DNA of 64,000 nucleotides from Bacillota bacterium (GTDB taxonomy: Bacteria; Bacillota; Clostridia; Acetivibrionales; DSM-27016), in assembly GCA_023390115.1 (NCBI GenBank), contig JAEWDM010000019.1, forward strand, positions 186,001 to 250,000. The letters run 5' to 3'. Each line of letters starts with the position of its first letter. Positions within the stretch are counted from its first letter, which is position 1. The translations under genes were made by a program, and so were the position numbers. Of the stretch, positions 33,378 through 42,753 are shown in pieces. The notes beneath the pieces are model-generated. The model worked only from the letters and a program-made list of their open reading frames with translations, was not told the DNA's origin and did not search any database.

Positions 33378-33770
33378 GGAGGTGACTTAACACCGGAAAA
33401 CGGCGGCAACGGACTCGGCTGTCAGCCGGACATCAGCTACACCATTACGACCTCTGACCGGCACGCAGTTTGTGAGCCGTACCAAGAGGTGGTGGGAGCA
33501 CTTTGCCGCGGGGACGAGAAAGGCATTGACAGCCAGTATGTCAGCCAGAACAAATGTATTGTGGAAAAGCGCAACCTCATCCGCAGACTAACACCTCTGG
33601 AATGTGAACGGCTGCAAGGCTTTCCCGATGGCTGGACACTGATTCCCGGCGCATCTGATTCCGCACGATACAAAGCCCTTGGCAACAGCGTAGCGATACC
33701 CTGTGTGGACTTTGTCCTCCGAGGCATCGCCTATTTTTTGCGAAAAATCCATGAGGAACAGGAGGAATAA
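33378..33770 (+). pseudogene. C5-cytosine DNA methyltransferase, C-terminal fragment
   Basis: Reads GDLTPENGGNGLGCQPDISY, then RRLTPLECERLQGFPDGWTL and YKALGNSVAIPCVDFVLRGI, the motif IX-X end of C5 methyltransferases. The catalytic PCQ and ENV motifs are missing, so it cannot methylate. The 5' part was lost where the RIT element now ends. Confidence 0.85.
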
Positions 33771-33773
33771 CCC

Positions 33774-34031
33774 ATGTATCTATACCCCGACAATCTGCGT
33801 TCAAAGGCGACCTTATGGCTGTGGGAGCTGCGGGACATCGGCATTATCGGTGTCGGCCTTTTAATTTCCGTCTTCGCACTCTCCCGGCTCGGCTGGCTGC
33901 CGCCCATTGTCTTGACGGCGGTCTATGCCTTTTTATCCATCCGCTTCGAGGATGTGAGCATCCTTGATTTTATCCGCTACGCCGCCGCTTTCTTCTTTGG
34001 AAAGCAGCAGACCTATGAATGGAGGGCGTGA
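33774..34031 (+). CDS. PrgI-family conjugation protein
   Basis: 85 residues with two membrane segments (about 22-40 and 43-58) and the family start MYLYPDNLRSKATLWLWELR. PrgI-type proteins belong to the membrane complex of Gram-positive type IV secretion and lie just upstream of VirB4, as was the case here before the resistance segment was inserted. Confidence 0.8.
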   Translation: MYLYPDNLRSKATLWLWELRDIGIIGVGLLISVFALSRLGWLPPIVLTAVYAFLSIRFEDVSILDFIRYAAAFFFGKQQTYEWRA

Positions 34032-34033
34032 AT

Positions 34034-34621
34034 ATGAACAGAAAAAAGAAACAGGAGGCCAGAGAAAAAGCCTCCACCCGCCAGCTCATGGGCATTGAGA
34101 GCATCACAGGGCACAGCCTTGCGACACCTCATGGCGAGCTGGTGTTTTTTATGATCAAGCCCACCAATATCAGTGTCCTGTCCGATGCCAGCATTGGAGC
34201 AAGGATTTATGCCTTTATGAATGTCCTAAAAGGCATCTCGGATATCGAAATGTTGTGCCTGAACAGTCGGGAAAACTTTGAGGACAACAAAAGCTATCTC
34301 AAGGCCAGAATGGAAGCCGAACAGAACCCCGTCATCCGAAAGCTGCTGGCACAGGATCAGACTGCCCTTGACCGTATACAGGTGCAGATGGCGACGGCAA
34401 GGGAATTTTTAATCATCATCCGGCTGAAGAATGAAAAGGAAAGCGATGTTCAACCCTACCTTTCCCGCATCGAAAAGAGCCTCAAGGATCAGGGCTTCAC
34501 GGTGCGCAAGGCAAGTGAATCGGACATCAAGCGCCTGCTGGGTGTCTACTATGAGCAGAATGTCACGACGGAACAATATGAGGATTTCGACGGAGAACGC
34601 TGGGTGATTTTGAATGAGTGA
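34034..34621 (+). CDS. conjugation-module protein of unknown function, next to PrgI
   Basis: 195 residues from ATG 34034, three bases after the PrgI stop. Soluble, starting with a charged MNRKKKQEAREKASTRQLMG, then GELVFFMIKPTNISVLSDAS and IRRLL-like IKRLLGVYYEQNVTTEQYED at the C-terminus. It is regularly found between PrgI and VirB4 in clostridial ICEs. The pattern suggests a VirB4-associated factor, but no function is known to me. Confidence 0.65.
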   Translation: MNRKKKQEAREKASTRQLMGIESITGHSLATPHGELVFFMIKPTNISVLSDASIGARIYAFMNVLKGISDIEMLCLNSRENFEDNKSYLKARMEAEQNPVIRKLLAQDQTALDRIQVQMATAREFLIIIRLKNEKESDVQPYLSRIEKSLKDQGFTVRKASESDIKRLLGVYYEQNVTTEQYEDFDGERWVILNE

Positions 34622-34629
34622 GCAGATAT

Positions 34630-34665
34630 AAAGGGAAGCCAAGAACTGATTCTCGGCTTCCCTTT
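34630..34665. terminator. bidirectional terminator
   Basis: AAAGGGAAGCC / GGCTTCCCTTT, perfect 11-bp stem, between the conjugation gene (plus) and the acetyltransferase gene (minus). Confidence 0.75.
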
Positions 34666-34669
34666 GACA

Positions 34670-35305
34670 CTATTTAATTTCCTTGATTTTAGTAAGATCT
34701 CCGCTGCATAGGATTTCAAGGTGATCAAATATCTTTTTCGCAGGCCAATCCCACCATTTGATTGTGAGAAGATGTTCGATGAGGTCATCATCAAACCGCT
34801 TTTTTATGATTTTGCATGGATTGCCGCCTGCAATGTGGTACGCAGGAACATCCTTGGTTACAACAGCATTTGCGGCAATGATGGCTCCGTCTCCAATGTG
34901 GACACCGGGCATGACGGTAACGTTTTGCCCGATCCACACATCATTGCCAATTACAGTATCACCTTTTAGTGGCAAGTCTGCAAGTGTTGGCGTTGCTTTT
35001 TCCCAACCGTTTCCCATGATGTTAAAGGGATAGGTGGTAACGCTGTGCATTCTGTGATTTGCGCCGTTCATGACAAATTCAATTCCTTTTGCTATGGCAC
35101 AGAATTTCCCGATGATGAGCTTGTCTCCGATAAATTCATAGTGGTGTGTCACGTGCTGTTCAAATGTTTCAGCACCGTTTATATCATCATAATACGTGTA
35201 TTCGCCAATGATGATATTGGGGCGTGTAACAACATTCTTAATATAGCACACACTTTTAATGGACTCATTGGGATATATGGCGTTGGGGTCTGGTCCGTAT
35301 TGCAT
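34670..35305 (-). CDS. Vat-like / CatB-type xenobiotic O-acetyltransferase
   Basis: 211-residue left-handed beta-helix acetyltransferase. The hexapeptide repeats run from IIIGEYTYYDDINGAETFEQ to GDVIGNDVWIGQNVTVMPGV-like repeats, with the catalytic His in VMNGANHRMHSVTTYPFNIM. The closest recognised group is the streptogramin A acetyltransferase (Vat) and chloramphenicol CatB branch; which drug it acetylates cannot be told from this. It is in opposite orientation to the conjugation operon and much more AT-rich, so it was acquired separately. Confidence 0.85.
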   Translation of the reverse strand: MQYGPDPNAIYPNESIKSVCYIKNVVTRPNIIIGEYTYYDDINGAETFEQHVTHHYEFIGDKLIIGKFCAIAKGIEFVMNGANHRMHSVTTYPFNIMGNGWEKATPTLADLPLKGDTVIGNDVWIGQNVTVMPGVHIGDGAIIAANAVVTKDVPAYHIAGGNPCKIIKKRFDDDLIEHLLTIKWWDWPAKKIFDHLEILCSGDLTKIKEIK

Positions 35306-35345
35306 AATAGTTTTTGCTCCCTTCGTGAGTATGACAATGACTGCC

Positions 35346-35456
35346 TTATGCCCATTGTTTAGGATTTGCGGCCATGCTGCGCAAGGCTTCTACAAACTTT
35401 CCAACATGATAACCGTCGCAAGCTGTATGGTGGCATTGGATAGCAAGGGGCAACAT
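35346..35456 (-). pseudogene. CatA-type chloramphenicol acetyltransferase, C-terminal fragment
   Basis: 36 residues: MLPLAIQCHHTACDGYHVGK followed by FVEALRSMAANP. This holds the catalytic HHxxCDGYH motif of trimeric CatA. About 170 upstream residues are missing, so the gene is dead. It lies between the Vat-like and GrpB-type genes. The surrounding 35.46-35.57 kb bases hold nothing recognisable. Confidence 0.85.
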
Positions 35457-35568
35457 TGTTATTAGCCTCCTAAAATATTGAGTGTTCCGTTTTAGGAGGC
35501 GACATTACTCGTTTCTATGATAGTAACACCGCCTTGATTATTGCTCTGAACGTGTTATAAGTTGGGGT

Positions 35569-36117
35569 TTATCCGTAGATTCTTCCGTATTCCATGATTG
35601 CCTTGTCAGTATATTCACGCACAAATGCTGCCTTGCTTTCCGTATATCCGTCACGATTATGCTCGAATTGCTTCCAGAGGGAGAGCTTTAATTTTTCATA
35701 CTTTTGTGCAATCTCAGGATGCCCGTTCAGGTAATCCCTGAAATACAACTCATCATTGTCGCCAAATTCTCTTAGATGTAGATGAAATACTTTTTCAGCA
35801 AAACCATTCGGCGTGTACCCTTTATTAAAATCGATGCAGGTTTCAGCTTGTGCCATGCATAGATAATCATTGTATAAAAGTATGTTTTTGATTGTGTCGT
35901 GGTCATTTATATTGGCCTCAATCAAGATATCGATAATTGGTTTAGCCCATATATCTTGGATAGATGTGCTGCCTATGTGATGAATTTTAATTGCTTTCGG
36001 CAGAATAAGTTCAAGTTTCCTTTTTTCTATTTGATACCAGTCTGACCAATATAATTGATGTTCCGTTAATTGAATGGGAAACAACGTCCACAGCTCTTCC
36101 AGCGACATTGCTGACAA
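35569..36117 (-). CDS. GrpB/UPF0157 family nucleotidyltransferase-like protein
   Basis: Up to 182 residues; the frame opens at a TTG (36117), with an ATG nine bases on giving MSLEELWTLFPI. Family features: HHIGSTSIQDIWAKPIIDIL, the conserved GST...KPIID of GrpB proteins, then VFHLHLREFGDNDELYFRDY. The family has a nucleotidyltransferase fold and often appears on resistance plasmids and transposons. The role is unknown. Confidence 0.82.
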   Translation of the reverse strand: MSAMSLEELWTLFPIQLTEHQLYWSDWYQIEKRKLELILPKAIKIHHIGSTSIQDIWAKPIIDILIEANINDHDTIKNILLYNDYLCMAQAETCIDFNKGYTPNGFAEKVFHLHLREFGDNDELYFRDYLNGHPEIAQKYEKLKLSLWKQFEHNRDGYTESKAAFVREYTDKAIMEYGRIYG

Positions 36118-36240
36118 TGGTTTATTCGTAAAAACACCTCCTGTTTTTCTTCAAGATTATATAGAATTGAAGAATATGTATAAGCAAAAATGCTATTTTA
36201 TTATACCTCATTTCTTTATTAAAGTGAACTATTTCACCGC

Positions 36241-36266
36241 AAGCCGTCACAAACGTGGCGGCTTTT
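36241..36266 (+). terminator. short hairpin before virB4
   Basis: AAGCCG.CAC / GTG.CGGCTT followed by TTCTT, at the right border of the resistance segment. It could be the old spacer hairpin between conjugation genes. Confidence 0.45.
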
Positions 36267-36306
36267 CTTATATCCAAAATCAAAAATCAGAAAGGAAAAA
36301 AGGACG

Positions 36307-38136
36307 ATGGCAAGAAAAAGAACCCTCCAATCTCCGCCGCGGGAGGATGTGAAAATCAAGGATTTCCTTGACATGATTGCACCGGGCATCATCAAATTCA
36401 ACACCGATCACTTCCTTTGCGGCAACACCTACCGCTGTGTGTGGGTGCTGCGGGAGTATCCCACCGCCACCGAGGAACAGGCCATCCTGCGCCATTTGGG
36501 AGAAAAGGACGGCGTGACCCTGCGCATCTACACCAGACAGGTAACGGCGGCCGAGGAAAAGAAAATCATCCACAACGCCGCCAACAAGAACCGTATGGAT
36601 AAGCGCAGCACCAACGATCTCCAGCAGACCGTCACCGCCGAAAGCAATCTGCAGGATGTGGTCACGCTGGTGTCCTCCATGCGCCGGAACCGGGAGCCGC
36701 TTCTGCACTACGCTGTTTTTCTTGAGCTGACCGCCCACAATTCCGACGCGCTGAAACTCCTCCAGACCGATGTACTCACCGAGCTGGTGCGCAGCAAGCT
36801 CAATGTGGACCGGCTCATGCTGCGCCAGCGGGAGGGCTTTCTCGCCGTAGGCCCCGCCGGATGGAATGTGTTCGGCAGCCAGTTTGAACGGGTACTCCCT
36901 GCAAGCTCGGTGGCAAACCTCTATCCCTTCAATTACAGTGGCAAGACCGATCCCCGCGGATTTTACCTCGGCAGGGACAAGTTCGGCTCCAATATCATCG
37001 CGGATTTTGATAAGCGTGACGATGACAAAACAAACGCCAATGTCCTGATACTCGGCAACTCCGGTCAGGGCAAGAGCTATCTGTTAAAGCTCATCCTCTG
37101 CAACATTCTCGAATCGGGCAAGGCTGTCCTCTGCCTTGATCCAGAGCACGAATATGTGGAGCTGGCGGAAAACCTCGGCGGCTGTTTTATTGACCTCATG
37201 TCAGGCCGGTACCGGATCAACCCGCTGGAGCCCAAAACATGGGACGAGGGCGGCAGCCCGGAGGACACCGATGCGCCCTAGGCATTCCGCCAGTCTACCA
37301 AGCGCAGTCAGCACATCAGCTTTCTGAAGGATTTCTTTCGGTGCTATAAAGACTTTTCAGACCGTCATATCGACGCCATTGAAATCATGCTGGGAAAGCT
37401 GTACGAACAGTTTGGCATCAGTGACCGCACCGATTTCAGGAGTCTGGCCGCCACGGACTACCCCATTTTGTCCAATCTGTATGCCCTGATCGAAGCCGAG
37501 TACAAGGGCTACGACAAAACCAAATACCAGCTCTACCCGCCGGAACTGTTACAGGAAATCCCGCTGGGGCTCCACTCCATGTGCATGGGCGCGGAAAGCC
37601 AATTTTTCAACGGTCACACCAACGTAACCTCCGACCGCTTTATCGTGTTCGGCGTCAAGGGGCTTTTGCAGGCCAGCAAGAACGTGAAAAATGCCCTGCT
37701 GTTTAATGTGCTGTCCTTCATGAGCGACAAGCTGCTGACCGAGGGGAACACCGCCGCCTCCATTGACGAGCTGTATCTGTTCCTCACCAACCTGACAGCC
37801 ATCGAATACATCCGCAATTTCATGAAGCGTGTGCGCAAAAAGGAATCGTCGGTGATTCTCGCATCGCAGAACTTAGAGGACTTCAACATCGAGCATATCC
37901 GGGAACTAACCAAGCCGCTGTTTTCCATCCCAACTCACGCTTTTCTGTTCAATGCAGGAAACATCGACAAGCGGTTCTATATCGATTCCCTCCAGCTGGA
38001 GGAATCCGAATACAACCTCATCCGCTTTCCCCAGCGCGACGTGTGCCTCTATAAATGCGGCATTGAGCGGTATAACCTTGCGGTCCACGCTCCGGCGTAT
38101 AAGGAGAAATTGTTCGGAACGGCTGGCGGCAGATAA
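36307..38136 (+). pseudogene. virB4: VirB4/TraE conjugation ATPase with one in-frame TAG
   Basis: Together about 609 residues of the type IV secretion ATPase that powers conjugation. Walker A is LILGNSGQGKSYLLKL near residue 250. The frame is interrupted only by TAG at 37279-37281; it continues in the same frame from AFRQSTKRSQHISFLKDFFR, with Walker B in SIDELYLFLTNL, and ends KEKLFGTAGGR. Everything else is intact, so one base change, or stop readthrough, separates it from function. With its relaxase and coupling protein missing, element A is unlikely to transfer anyway. Confidence 0.85.
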
Positions 38137-38157
38137 CAAAGAAGGGAGAAAAAAATC

Positions 38158-38637
38158 ATGAACAGACTTCAACAGCAGAAAGAAAACAAGGCGGGGCTCC
38201 TCGAAGATATGCTGTCTTTCATCCGCTATACTCCCAACCGGGAGGCGGATCTGTTAGCTTTTATGGAGAAGTACCAGAAAGCGGACTGTGACGAGCGCCC
38301 CGTCATTTTGGAGCAGCTCCGGTGCTGCATGGACGGCAAGGAATACCCCGATCCCTATGCCGGGAGCTACCACTATACCCAGGAGGATGTGTCCCTCATG
38401 GGAACAATTCTTGATGAATACATTGATGACCTCATGGCGGCACAGGGCGATCCCGCCGCCGCTTCCGAGTGTGTGCGGGATACAGTGCTGAAAATCAATG
38501 CCCTCAACGAGGAATGCGGACGGTATCTCATTGATACCTGGCGCCGGGAACGGCTGTGCGGCTTCATCGATTCCGCGGCGGAGCTTGCCGGGCTGTCTAA
38601 GGAAAAAGACCTGACTCAGCAGCACCGAATGTGGTAA
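38158..38637 (+). CDS. conserved conjugation-module protein, unknown function
   Basis: 159 residues, soluble and helical: MNRLQQQKENKAGLLEDMLS, CMDGKEYPDPYAGSYHYTQE, LIDTWRRERLCGFIDSAAEL. It lies between VirB4 and the amidoligase, 21 bases after the first. I recognise its usual position in clostridial ICEs but no function. Confidence 0.6.
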   Translation: MNRLQQQKENKAGLLEDMLSFIRYTPNREADLLAFMEKYQKADCDERPVILEQLRCCMDGKEYPDPYAGSYHYTQEDVSLMGTILDEYIDDLMAAQGDPAAASECVRDTVLKINALNEECGRYLIDTWRRERLCGFIDSAAELAGLSKEKDLTQQHRMW

Positions 38638-38650
38638 AGGCGGTGAGTAA

Positions 38651-39688
38651 ATGGAGCTACAGGCTCAGGATTTTGGAATCGAAATTGAAATGACCGGGCT
38701 TACCAGAAGCCGTGCCGCCGAGGTGATTGCCGCGCATTTCGGCACCACCAGAGAGTATGAGGGCAGCTTTTACGATGCCTATTTTGCAAGGGATACGACC
38801 GGCCGCAAATGGAAGGTTATGAGCGACGGCAGTCTGGACTGTCAGCGGAAGGAGGGGCGCAGGAAGGTCAGCGCCGACCGGAACTACAGCGTGGAGCTGG
38901 TCAGCCCCATCTGTCAGTACGGGGATATCGAAACGGTGCAGGAGCTGATCCGCAAGCTCCGGGAATCCGGGGCTTTTGTGAATTCCTCCTGCGGCATTCA
39001 CATTCACATCAACGCCGCGCCCTTTGACGCACCGCACCTTCGCAATCTGGTCAACATTATGGCGGCCAAGGAGGATATGATTTACAAGGCGCTGAAAGTC
39101 TCGCGGGGGCGGGAAAGCCACTACTGCCAGAAGATTGACCCCGCTTTTTTAGAGCGGCTCAACCGGCAGAAGCCCGCTACCCTTGACCGGCTGAAAAGCC
39201 TCTGGTACAACGGTGGCGACGGCAGCCGGGAGCATTATCACCACAGCCGCTACCACTGCCTGAATCTGCACAGCGTGTTCCAGAAAGGCACGGTGGAATT
39301 CCGAGCCTTTAACGGAGATTTACACGCCGGAAAAATCAAGGCATACATCCAGTTCTGCCTTGCCATGACCGCGCAGGTGCTCAACCAGCGGTCGGCAAGC
39401 CCCACCAAGACCCAGTCCAGCAACGAAAAATATACCTTTCGTGTCTGGCTTCTGCATCTTGGCATGATCGGGGATGAGTTTAAAACGGCCCGCAAGCATC
39501 TGCTGGATCATCTGGAGGGCTGTATCGCATGGAAAGACCCGGCGCAGGCCCAACGGCAAAAGGAACGGCTACGTCAAAAGCGTGAATTGGAGTGTTCACA
39601 GGCGCAGGCACCGCCGGAGGAAGCGGCATCGGAACCCCAAATGGAAGCGGATGACGAACAGTCCCCCGCTTTTACTATGTCCATGTAG
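38651..39688 (+). CDS. amidoligase family protein
   Basis: 345 residues. The amidoligase fold (ATP-grasp-unrelated, glutamine-synthetase-like) is seen in DFGIEIEMTGLTRSRAAEVI, WKVMSDGSLD, VELVSPICQYGDIETVQELI, SSCGIHIHINAAPFD and TVEFRAFNGDLHAGKIKAYI. Members are thought to make amide or peptide bonds, possibly on cell-wall peptides. It is directly followed by a gamma-glutamylcyclotransferase-type gene, a pairing known for this family. The C-terminal 50 residues are a charged tail. Confidence 0.85.
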   Translation: MELQAQDFGIEIEMTGLTRSRAAEVIAAHFGTTREYEGSFYDAYFARDTTGRKWKVMSDGSLDCQRKEGRRKVSADRNYSVELVSPICQYGDIETVQELIRKLRESGAFVNSSCGIHIHINAAPFDAPHLRNLVNIMAAKEDMIYKALKVSRGRESHYCQKIDPAFLERLNRQKPATLDRLKSLWYNGGDGSREHYHHSRYHCLNLHSVFQKGTVEFRAFNGDLHAGKIKAYIQFCLAMTAQVLNQRSASPTKTQSSNEKYTFRVWLLHLGMIGDEFKTARKHLLDHLEGCIAWKDPAQAQRQKERLRQKRELECSQAQAPPEEAASEPQMEADDEQSPAFTMSM

Positions 39689-39700
39689 AAGGGAGAATGT

Positions 39701-40204
39701 ATGAAAAACAAACTGTATATTGCCTACGGCAGCAATCTCAATCTGCCGCAGATGGCGCACCGCTGCCCCGCCGCCAAGGTGGTGGGCGCATCCGAAATCA
39801 AGGATTATGCCCTTGTGTTCCGGGGCGGTAGGCACGGAGCCGTGGCGACCATTGAGCCTTGCGAGGGTTCTTCTGTTCCTGTTTTGCTGTGGAAGATCAC
39901 GCCAAGAGATGAGCAGGCGCTGGATGTTTATGAGGGCTATCCCAGTTTTTATGAGAAACAGTCTATGGAACTGCCTCTGGATGACCGGACTGTTTCAGCC
40001 ATGGTCTATGTGATGACGCCGGGGCATCGGCTGGGCTATCCTTCCGACTATTATTACAATACCATCCGTGAGGGCTACAAAACCGCAGGGTTTGACACGG
40101 CTGTTCTGGAGCATGCGGTGGATTACACTGAGCAACTCATAGAAAGCGAGCCGGAGCCGGAACAGCAAAGCATCTTCGGTTTTGGCGAAATGGAATGGTG
40201 GTGA
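39701..40204 (+). CDS. gamma-glutamylcyclotransferase (AIG2-like) family protein
   Basis: 167 residues. IAYGSNLNLPQM carries the YGSN substrate loop and ALDVYEGYPSFYEKQS the catalytic Glu of the fold. These enzymes remove gamma-glutamyl groups as pyroglutamate. It lies 12 bases after the amidoligase; the likely joint role is to build and take apart gamma-glutamyl amide links, perhaps to modify the donor or recipient wall. This is inference from gene pairing. Confidence 0.82.
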   Translation: MKNKLYIAYGSNLNLPQMAHRCPAAKVVGASEIKDYALVFRGGRHGAVATIEPCEGSSVPVLLWKITPRDEQALDVYEGYPSFYEKQSMELPLDDRTVSAMVYVMTPGHRLGYPSDYYYNTIREGYKTAGFDTAVLEHAVDYTEQLIESEPEPEQQSIFGFGEMEWW

Positions 40205-40208
40205 TGGC

Positions 40209-41717
40209 ATGGCTGATCCCGCTACCATTACAGCGATTGCAAAAGCCGCTGTCACCGCACTCACCGATGAGTGCACCCGAAAGGCTATCGGTTGGATCAT
40301 TGCCGCTGTTTTGTCGCCGCTCATTTTAATCATCGTGCTGGTCTGTTCTTTGCTCTCGGGCACCACCAACCACAACAACACCGCCGTGGAACTGTGCTTC
40401 CACGGCGGTGTGATTCCGGGGAGTATGCCCGCGGATTACAAAGAATACATCGGGGATATGCGCCAAAGCTTCACCCTCATAGACAGTGCTATCGCGACAG
40501 TGAACGCTGAAATGGAAGGCGGCGACAGCCTTGACGATTACCGGGCCAAGGCTATTTTTTATTCTCTGTTTTTCGGCGCAGAGTCTCCCTCACGGCTGGA
40601 ACACCGGAAATATGTGGACTGCTTTGTGACCTACGAGGAACGCACCCGCACCGTAGAAAATGAGGACGGCACGACCTCGGAGGAAACCTACATCGTGGCG
40701 GTTCCCATTGATTCTCTGCCCACCGTCTACAACAACATCCGCACACTGTTCGGCAGAGCAATTACCTATGAGGATCAGGCCAACGCCAACGAAATTTATT
40801 ACCGCGCCCGGTACGGCACCGGCGCACCCATGGAGGGGGACGGCTCCGGGCTGTGGCAGGACTGGACGCCGGATCAGATGGACGGCTTTTACTCTGATTT
40901 GCCTGTCGGAGAAACAGGCGCGGAGGCTGTCCGGCTGGGGATTTCCCGCCTTGGAGACCCGTATTCGCAGGAGCTGCGTGGACAGGGAGATTATACCGAC
41001 TGCAGCTATCTTGTGCAGTGGGTGTATAAAAAGCTGGGGGTAAATCTCCCCGGCACCGCTGCGGCGCAGGGCAAATACTGCGTGGACAACGGGCTGACCA
41101 TTCCGAAATCCAGCCTTGCCTCCGGTGATTTGGTGTTCTGGAGCCACGAGTCCAACGGTCGCTTCATGAACATTACCCACGTCGGCATCTACGCTGAGGA
41201 CGGCAAGGTAGTGGATGCCTCCTCCTCGAAAGGACAGGTCGTCTACCGGGATTTATTCGATTCCGGCAAGCAGGTGCTGTACGCAAGACCCTATGCCGAA
41301 GCACCGGAAGCCTCCGCCTCCGGCTTTATTTCGCCCCTCGGTAAAAGTTGGCGCTCCATGGTGACCTCCGAGTTCGGCGGCAGGACGGACCCCATCACCG
41401 GGCAGCAGGCGAGGCATTCCGGGATTGACCTCGGCGCCTCCAAGGGTACCTCCATCCGCGCGGCCAAGGCAGGAACGGTGAAAACCGTGGTCTATGGCAG
41501 CACCGGCTACGGCTATTACCTGACCATTGACCACGGCAGCGGGCTGGTCACCTTATACGGACACTGCTCGGAGATTCTCGTCCGGGAGGGGCAGACCGTG
41601 AAAGCCGGAGAAACCGTTGCCAAGGTAGGTTCCACCGGGCGCAGCACCGGAAACCATCTGCACTTTGAGGTGCTGGTGAACGGTGTGAAGCAGAATCCGA
41701 GAAATTATCTGCCATAA
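40209..41717 (+). CDS. conjugation-associated peptidoglycan hydrolase (NlpC/P60 plus M23)
   Basis: About 502 residues from ATG 40209. One membrane segment (about 28-50), a linker domain (60-220), an NlpC/P60 domain (about 230-350; RLGDPYSQELRGQGDYTDCS with the catalytic Cys, and ITHVGIYAEDGKVVDAS with the His), then an M23 metallopeptidase domain (about 370-502; RHSGIDLGASKGTSIRAAKA with the HxxxD zinc motif, and GNHLHFEVLVNG). It cuts peptidoglycan to let the transfer channel pass, like the VirB1-type hydrolases of Gram-positive ICEs. It appears intact. Confidence 0.9.
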   Translation: MADPATITAIAKAAVTALTDECTRKAIGWIIAAVLSPLILIIVLVCSLLSGTTNHNNTAVELCFHGGVIPGSMPADYKEYIGDMRQSFTLIDSAIATVNAEMEGGDSLDDYRAKAIFYSLFFGAESPSRLEHRKYVDCFVTYEERTRTVENEDGTTSEETYIVAVPIDSLPTVYNNIRTLFGRAITYEDQANANEIYYRARYGTGAPMEGDGSGLWQDWTPDQMDGFYSDLPVGETGAEAVRLGISRLGDPYSQELRGQGDYTDCSYLVQWVYKKLGVNLPGTAAAQGKYCVDNGLTIPKSSLASGDLVFWSHESNGRFMNITHVGIYAEDGKVVDASSSKGQVVYRDLFDSGKQVLYARPYAEAPEASASGFISPLGKSWRSMVTSEFGGRTDPITGQQARHSGIDLGASKGTSIRAAKAGTVKTVVYGSTGYGYYLTIDHGSGLVTLYGHCSEILVREGQTVKAGETVAKVGSTGRSTGNHLHFEVLVNGVKQNPRNYLP

Positions 41718-41740
41718 AAAAGAGAAAGAAGGATGATTTT

Positions 41741-41836
41741 ATGCGTGAAAACAAAATCAAGGTACTCAAAATTGAGCCGGGGCAGGCGCCCCAAGTCAAG
41801 GAAATCCAAAATGACCTTTCATCAATCAATTTTTGA
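41741..41836 (+). pseudogene. DUF3846-like gene, 5' fragment
   Basis: 31 codons: MRENKIKVLKIEPGQAPQVK, EIQNDLSSINF, then a stop. The KVL.IEPG..P.VK start is the beginning of the DUF3846 proteins found in ICEs. The rest is replaced by integrase sequence, so this is a deletion joint at about 41.83 kb. Confidence 0.6.
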
Positions 41837-42647
41837 TGAAGGACACACACCGAATACGGTTATCCATTATCACGCAGTCATCCGCAGAGCCTTGCAGAAT
41901 GCGGTGAAAAAAGAGATCATCAACAGTAACCCTGCTGACAGAGTGGACAGGCCCAAGAAGAACGTGTATCAAGCTCAGTTTTATTCCGCATAGGAAATGA
42001 TGGCACTGTTCGATGCGATATCAGATGATCCCTTGGAAATTTGTGTGAAACTGGCAGCTTACTATGGCTTGCGCCGAAGTGAAGTCCTCGGATTAAAATG
42101 GGATGCGATAAACCTTGAGCAAAAGACAATCTCCATCAAGCACAAGGTGATTGAGGACACGGTAGATGGCAAATCCGTAGCGGTCGGGGAAGATGTACTG
42201 AAAACTAAATCCAGCTTCCGCACCCTACCGTTACTACCATCGGTGGAAAAGCTACTGCTTGCAGAAAAGGAAAAGCAGGAAATGTACCGCAGGCTATTCA
42301 AACGCTCTTATTGCCGGGAATATCTCGATTACATTTGCCTCGACCAAACCGGAAAGCTCATGCGCCCTAATTATGTCACAGAGCATTTCAGTTGGCTGCT
42401 TGAAAAAGCCGACCTCAAAAAAATCCATTTCCACGATTTAAGACATTCCTGCGCCAGCTTACTGCTTGCAAATGGGATATCAATGAAGCAAATCCAGATA
42501 TGGATGGGGCACAGCACCTTTTCGACCACAGCGGATATTTACTCTCATCTGGACTTCCACGCACAGATCGAATCCGGCTTGGTTATGGATGGGATGTTTG
42601 AAAGAAACCGAGTGGCGGAACCTACTGGACTTGCAGTGGCCAACTGA
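41835..42647 (+). pseudogene. tyrosine integrase of element A, N-truncated with in-frame TAG
   Basis: The frame starts abruptly at the joint with the DUF3846 fragment (DEGHTPNTVIHYHAVIRRAL), losing the N-terminal arm-binding domain. A TAG at 41991-41993 replaces the first Glu of an expected AEEM. The catalytic domain is otherwise intact: YYGLRRSEVLGLKWD, KSSFRTLPLL, FHDLRHSCASLLLANGISMK, MGHSTFSTTADIYSHLD. It is a homologue of the intact integrase at 57119 and stands at the same place relative to a tRNA-Ser sequence. Confidence 0.88.
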
Positions 42648-42733
42648 TTTTCTACGGACTGCTTTATGGAAATACGGAAAAGCCTTACGGGGCAAGGACT
42701 CAGGTACATCCGTTTTCTACAGAAACAGAAAAA

Positions 42734-42753
42734 ACGCTCTCAAAAGAGAGCGT
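42734..42753 (+). terminator. hairpin after the integrase remnant
   Basis: ACGCTCTC / GAGAGCGT around AAAA. Only a short T-poor tail, so termination is uncertain. Confidence 0.45.
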
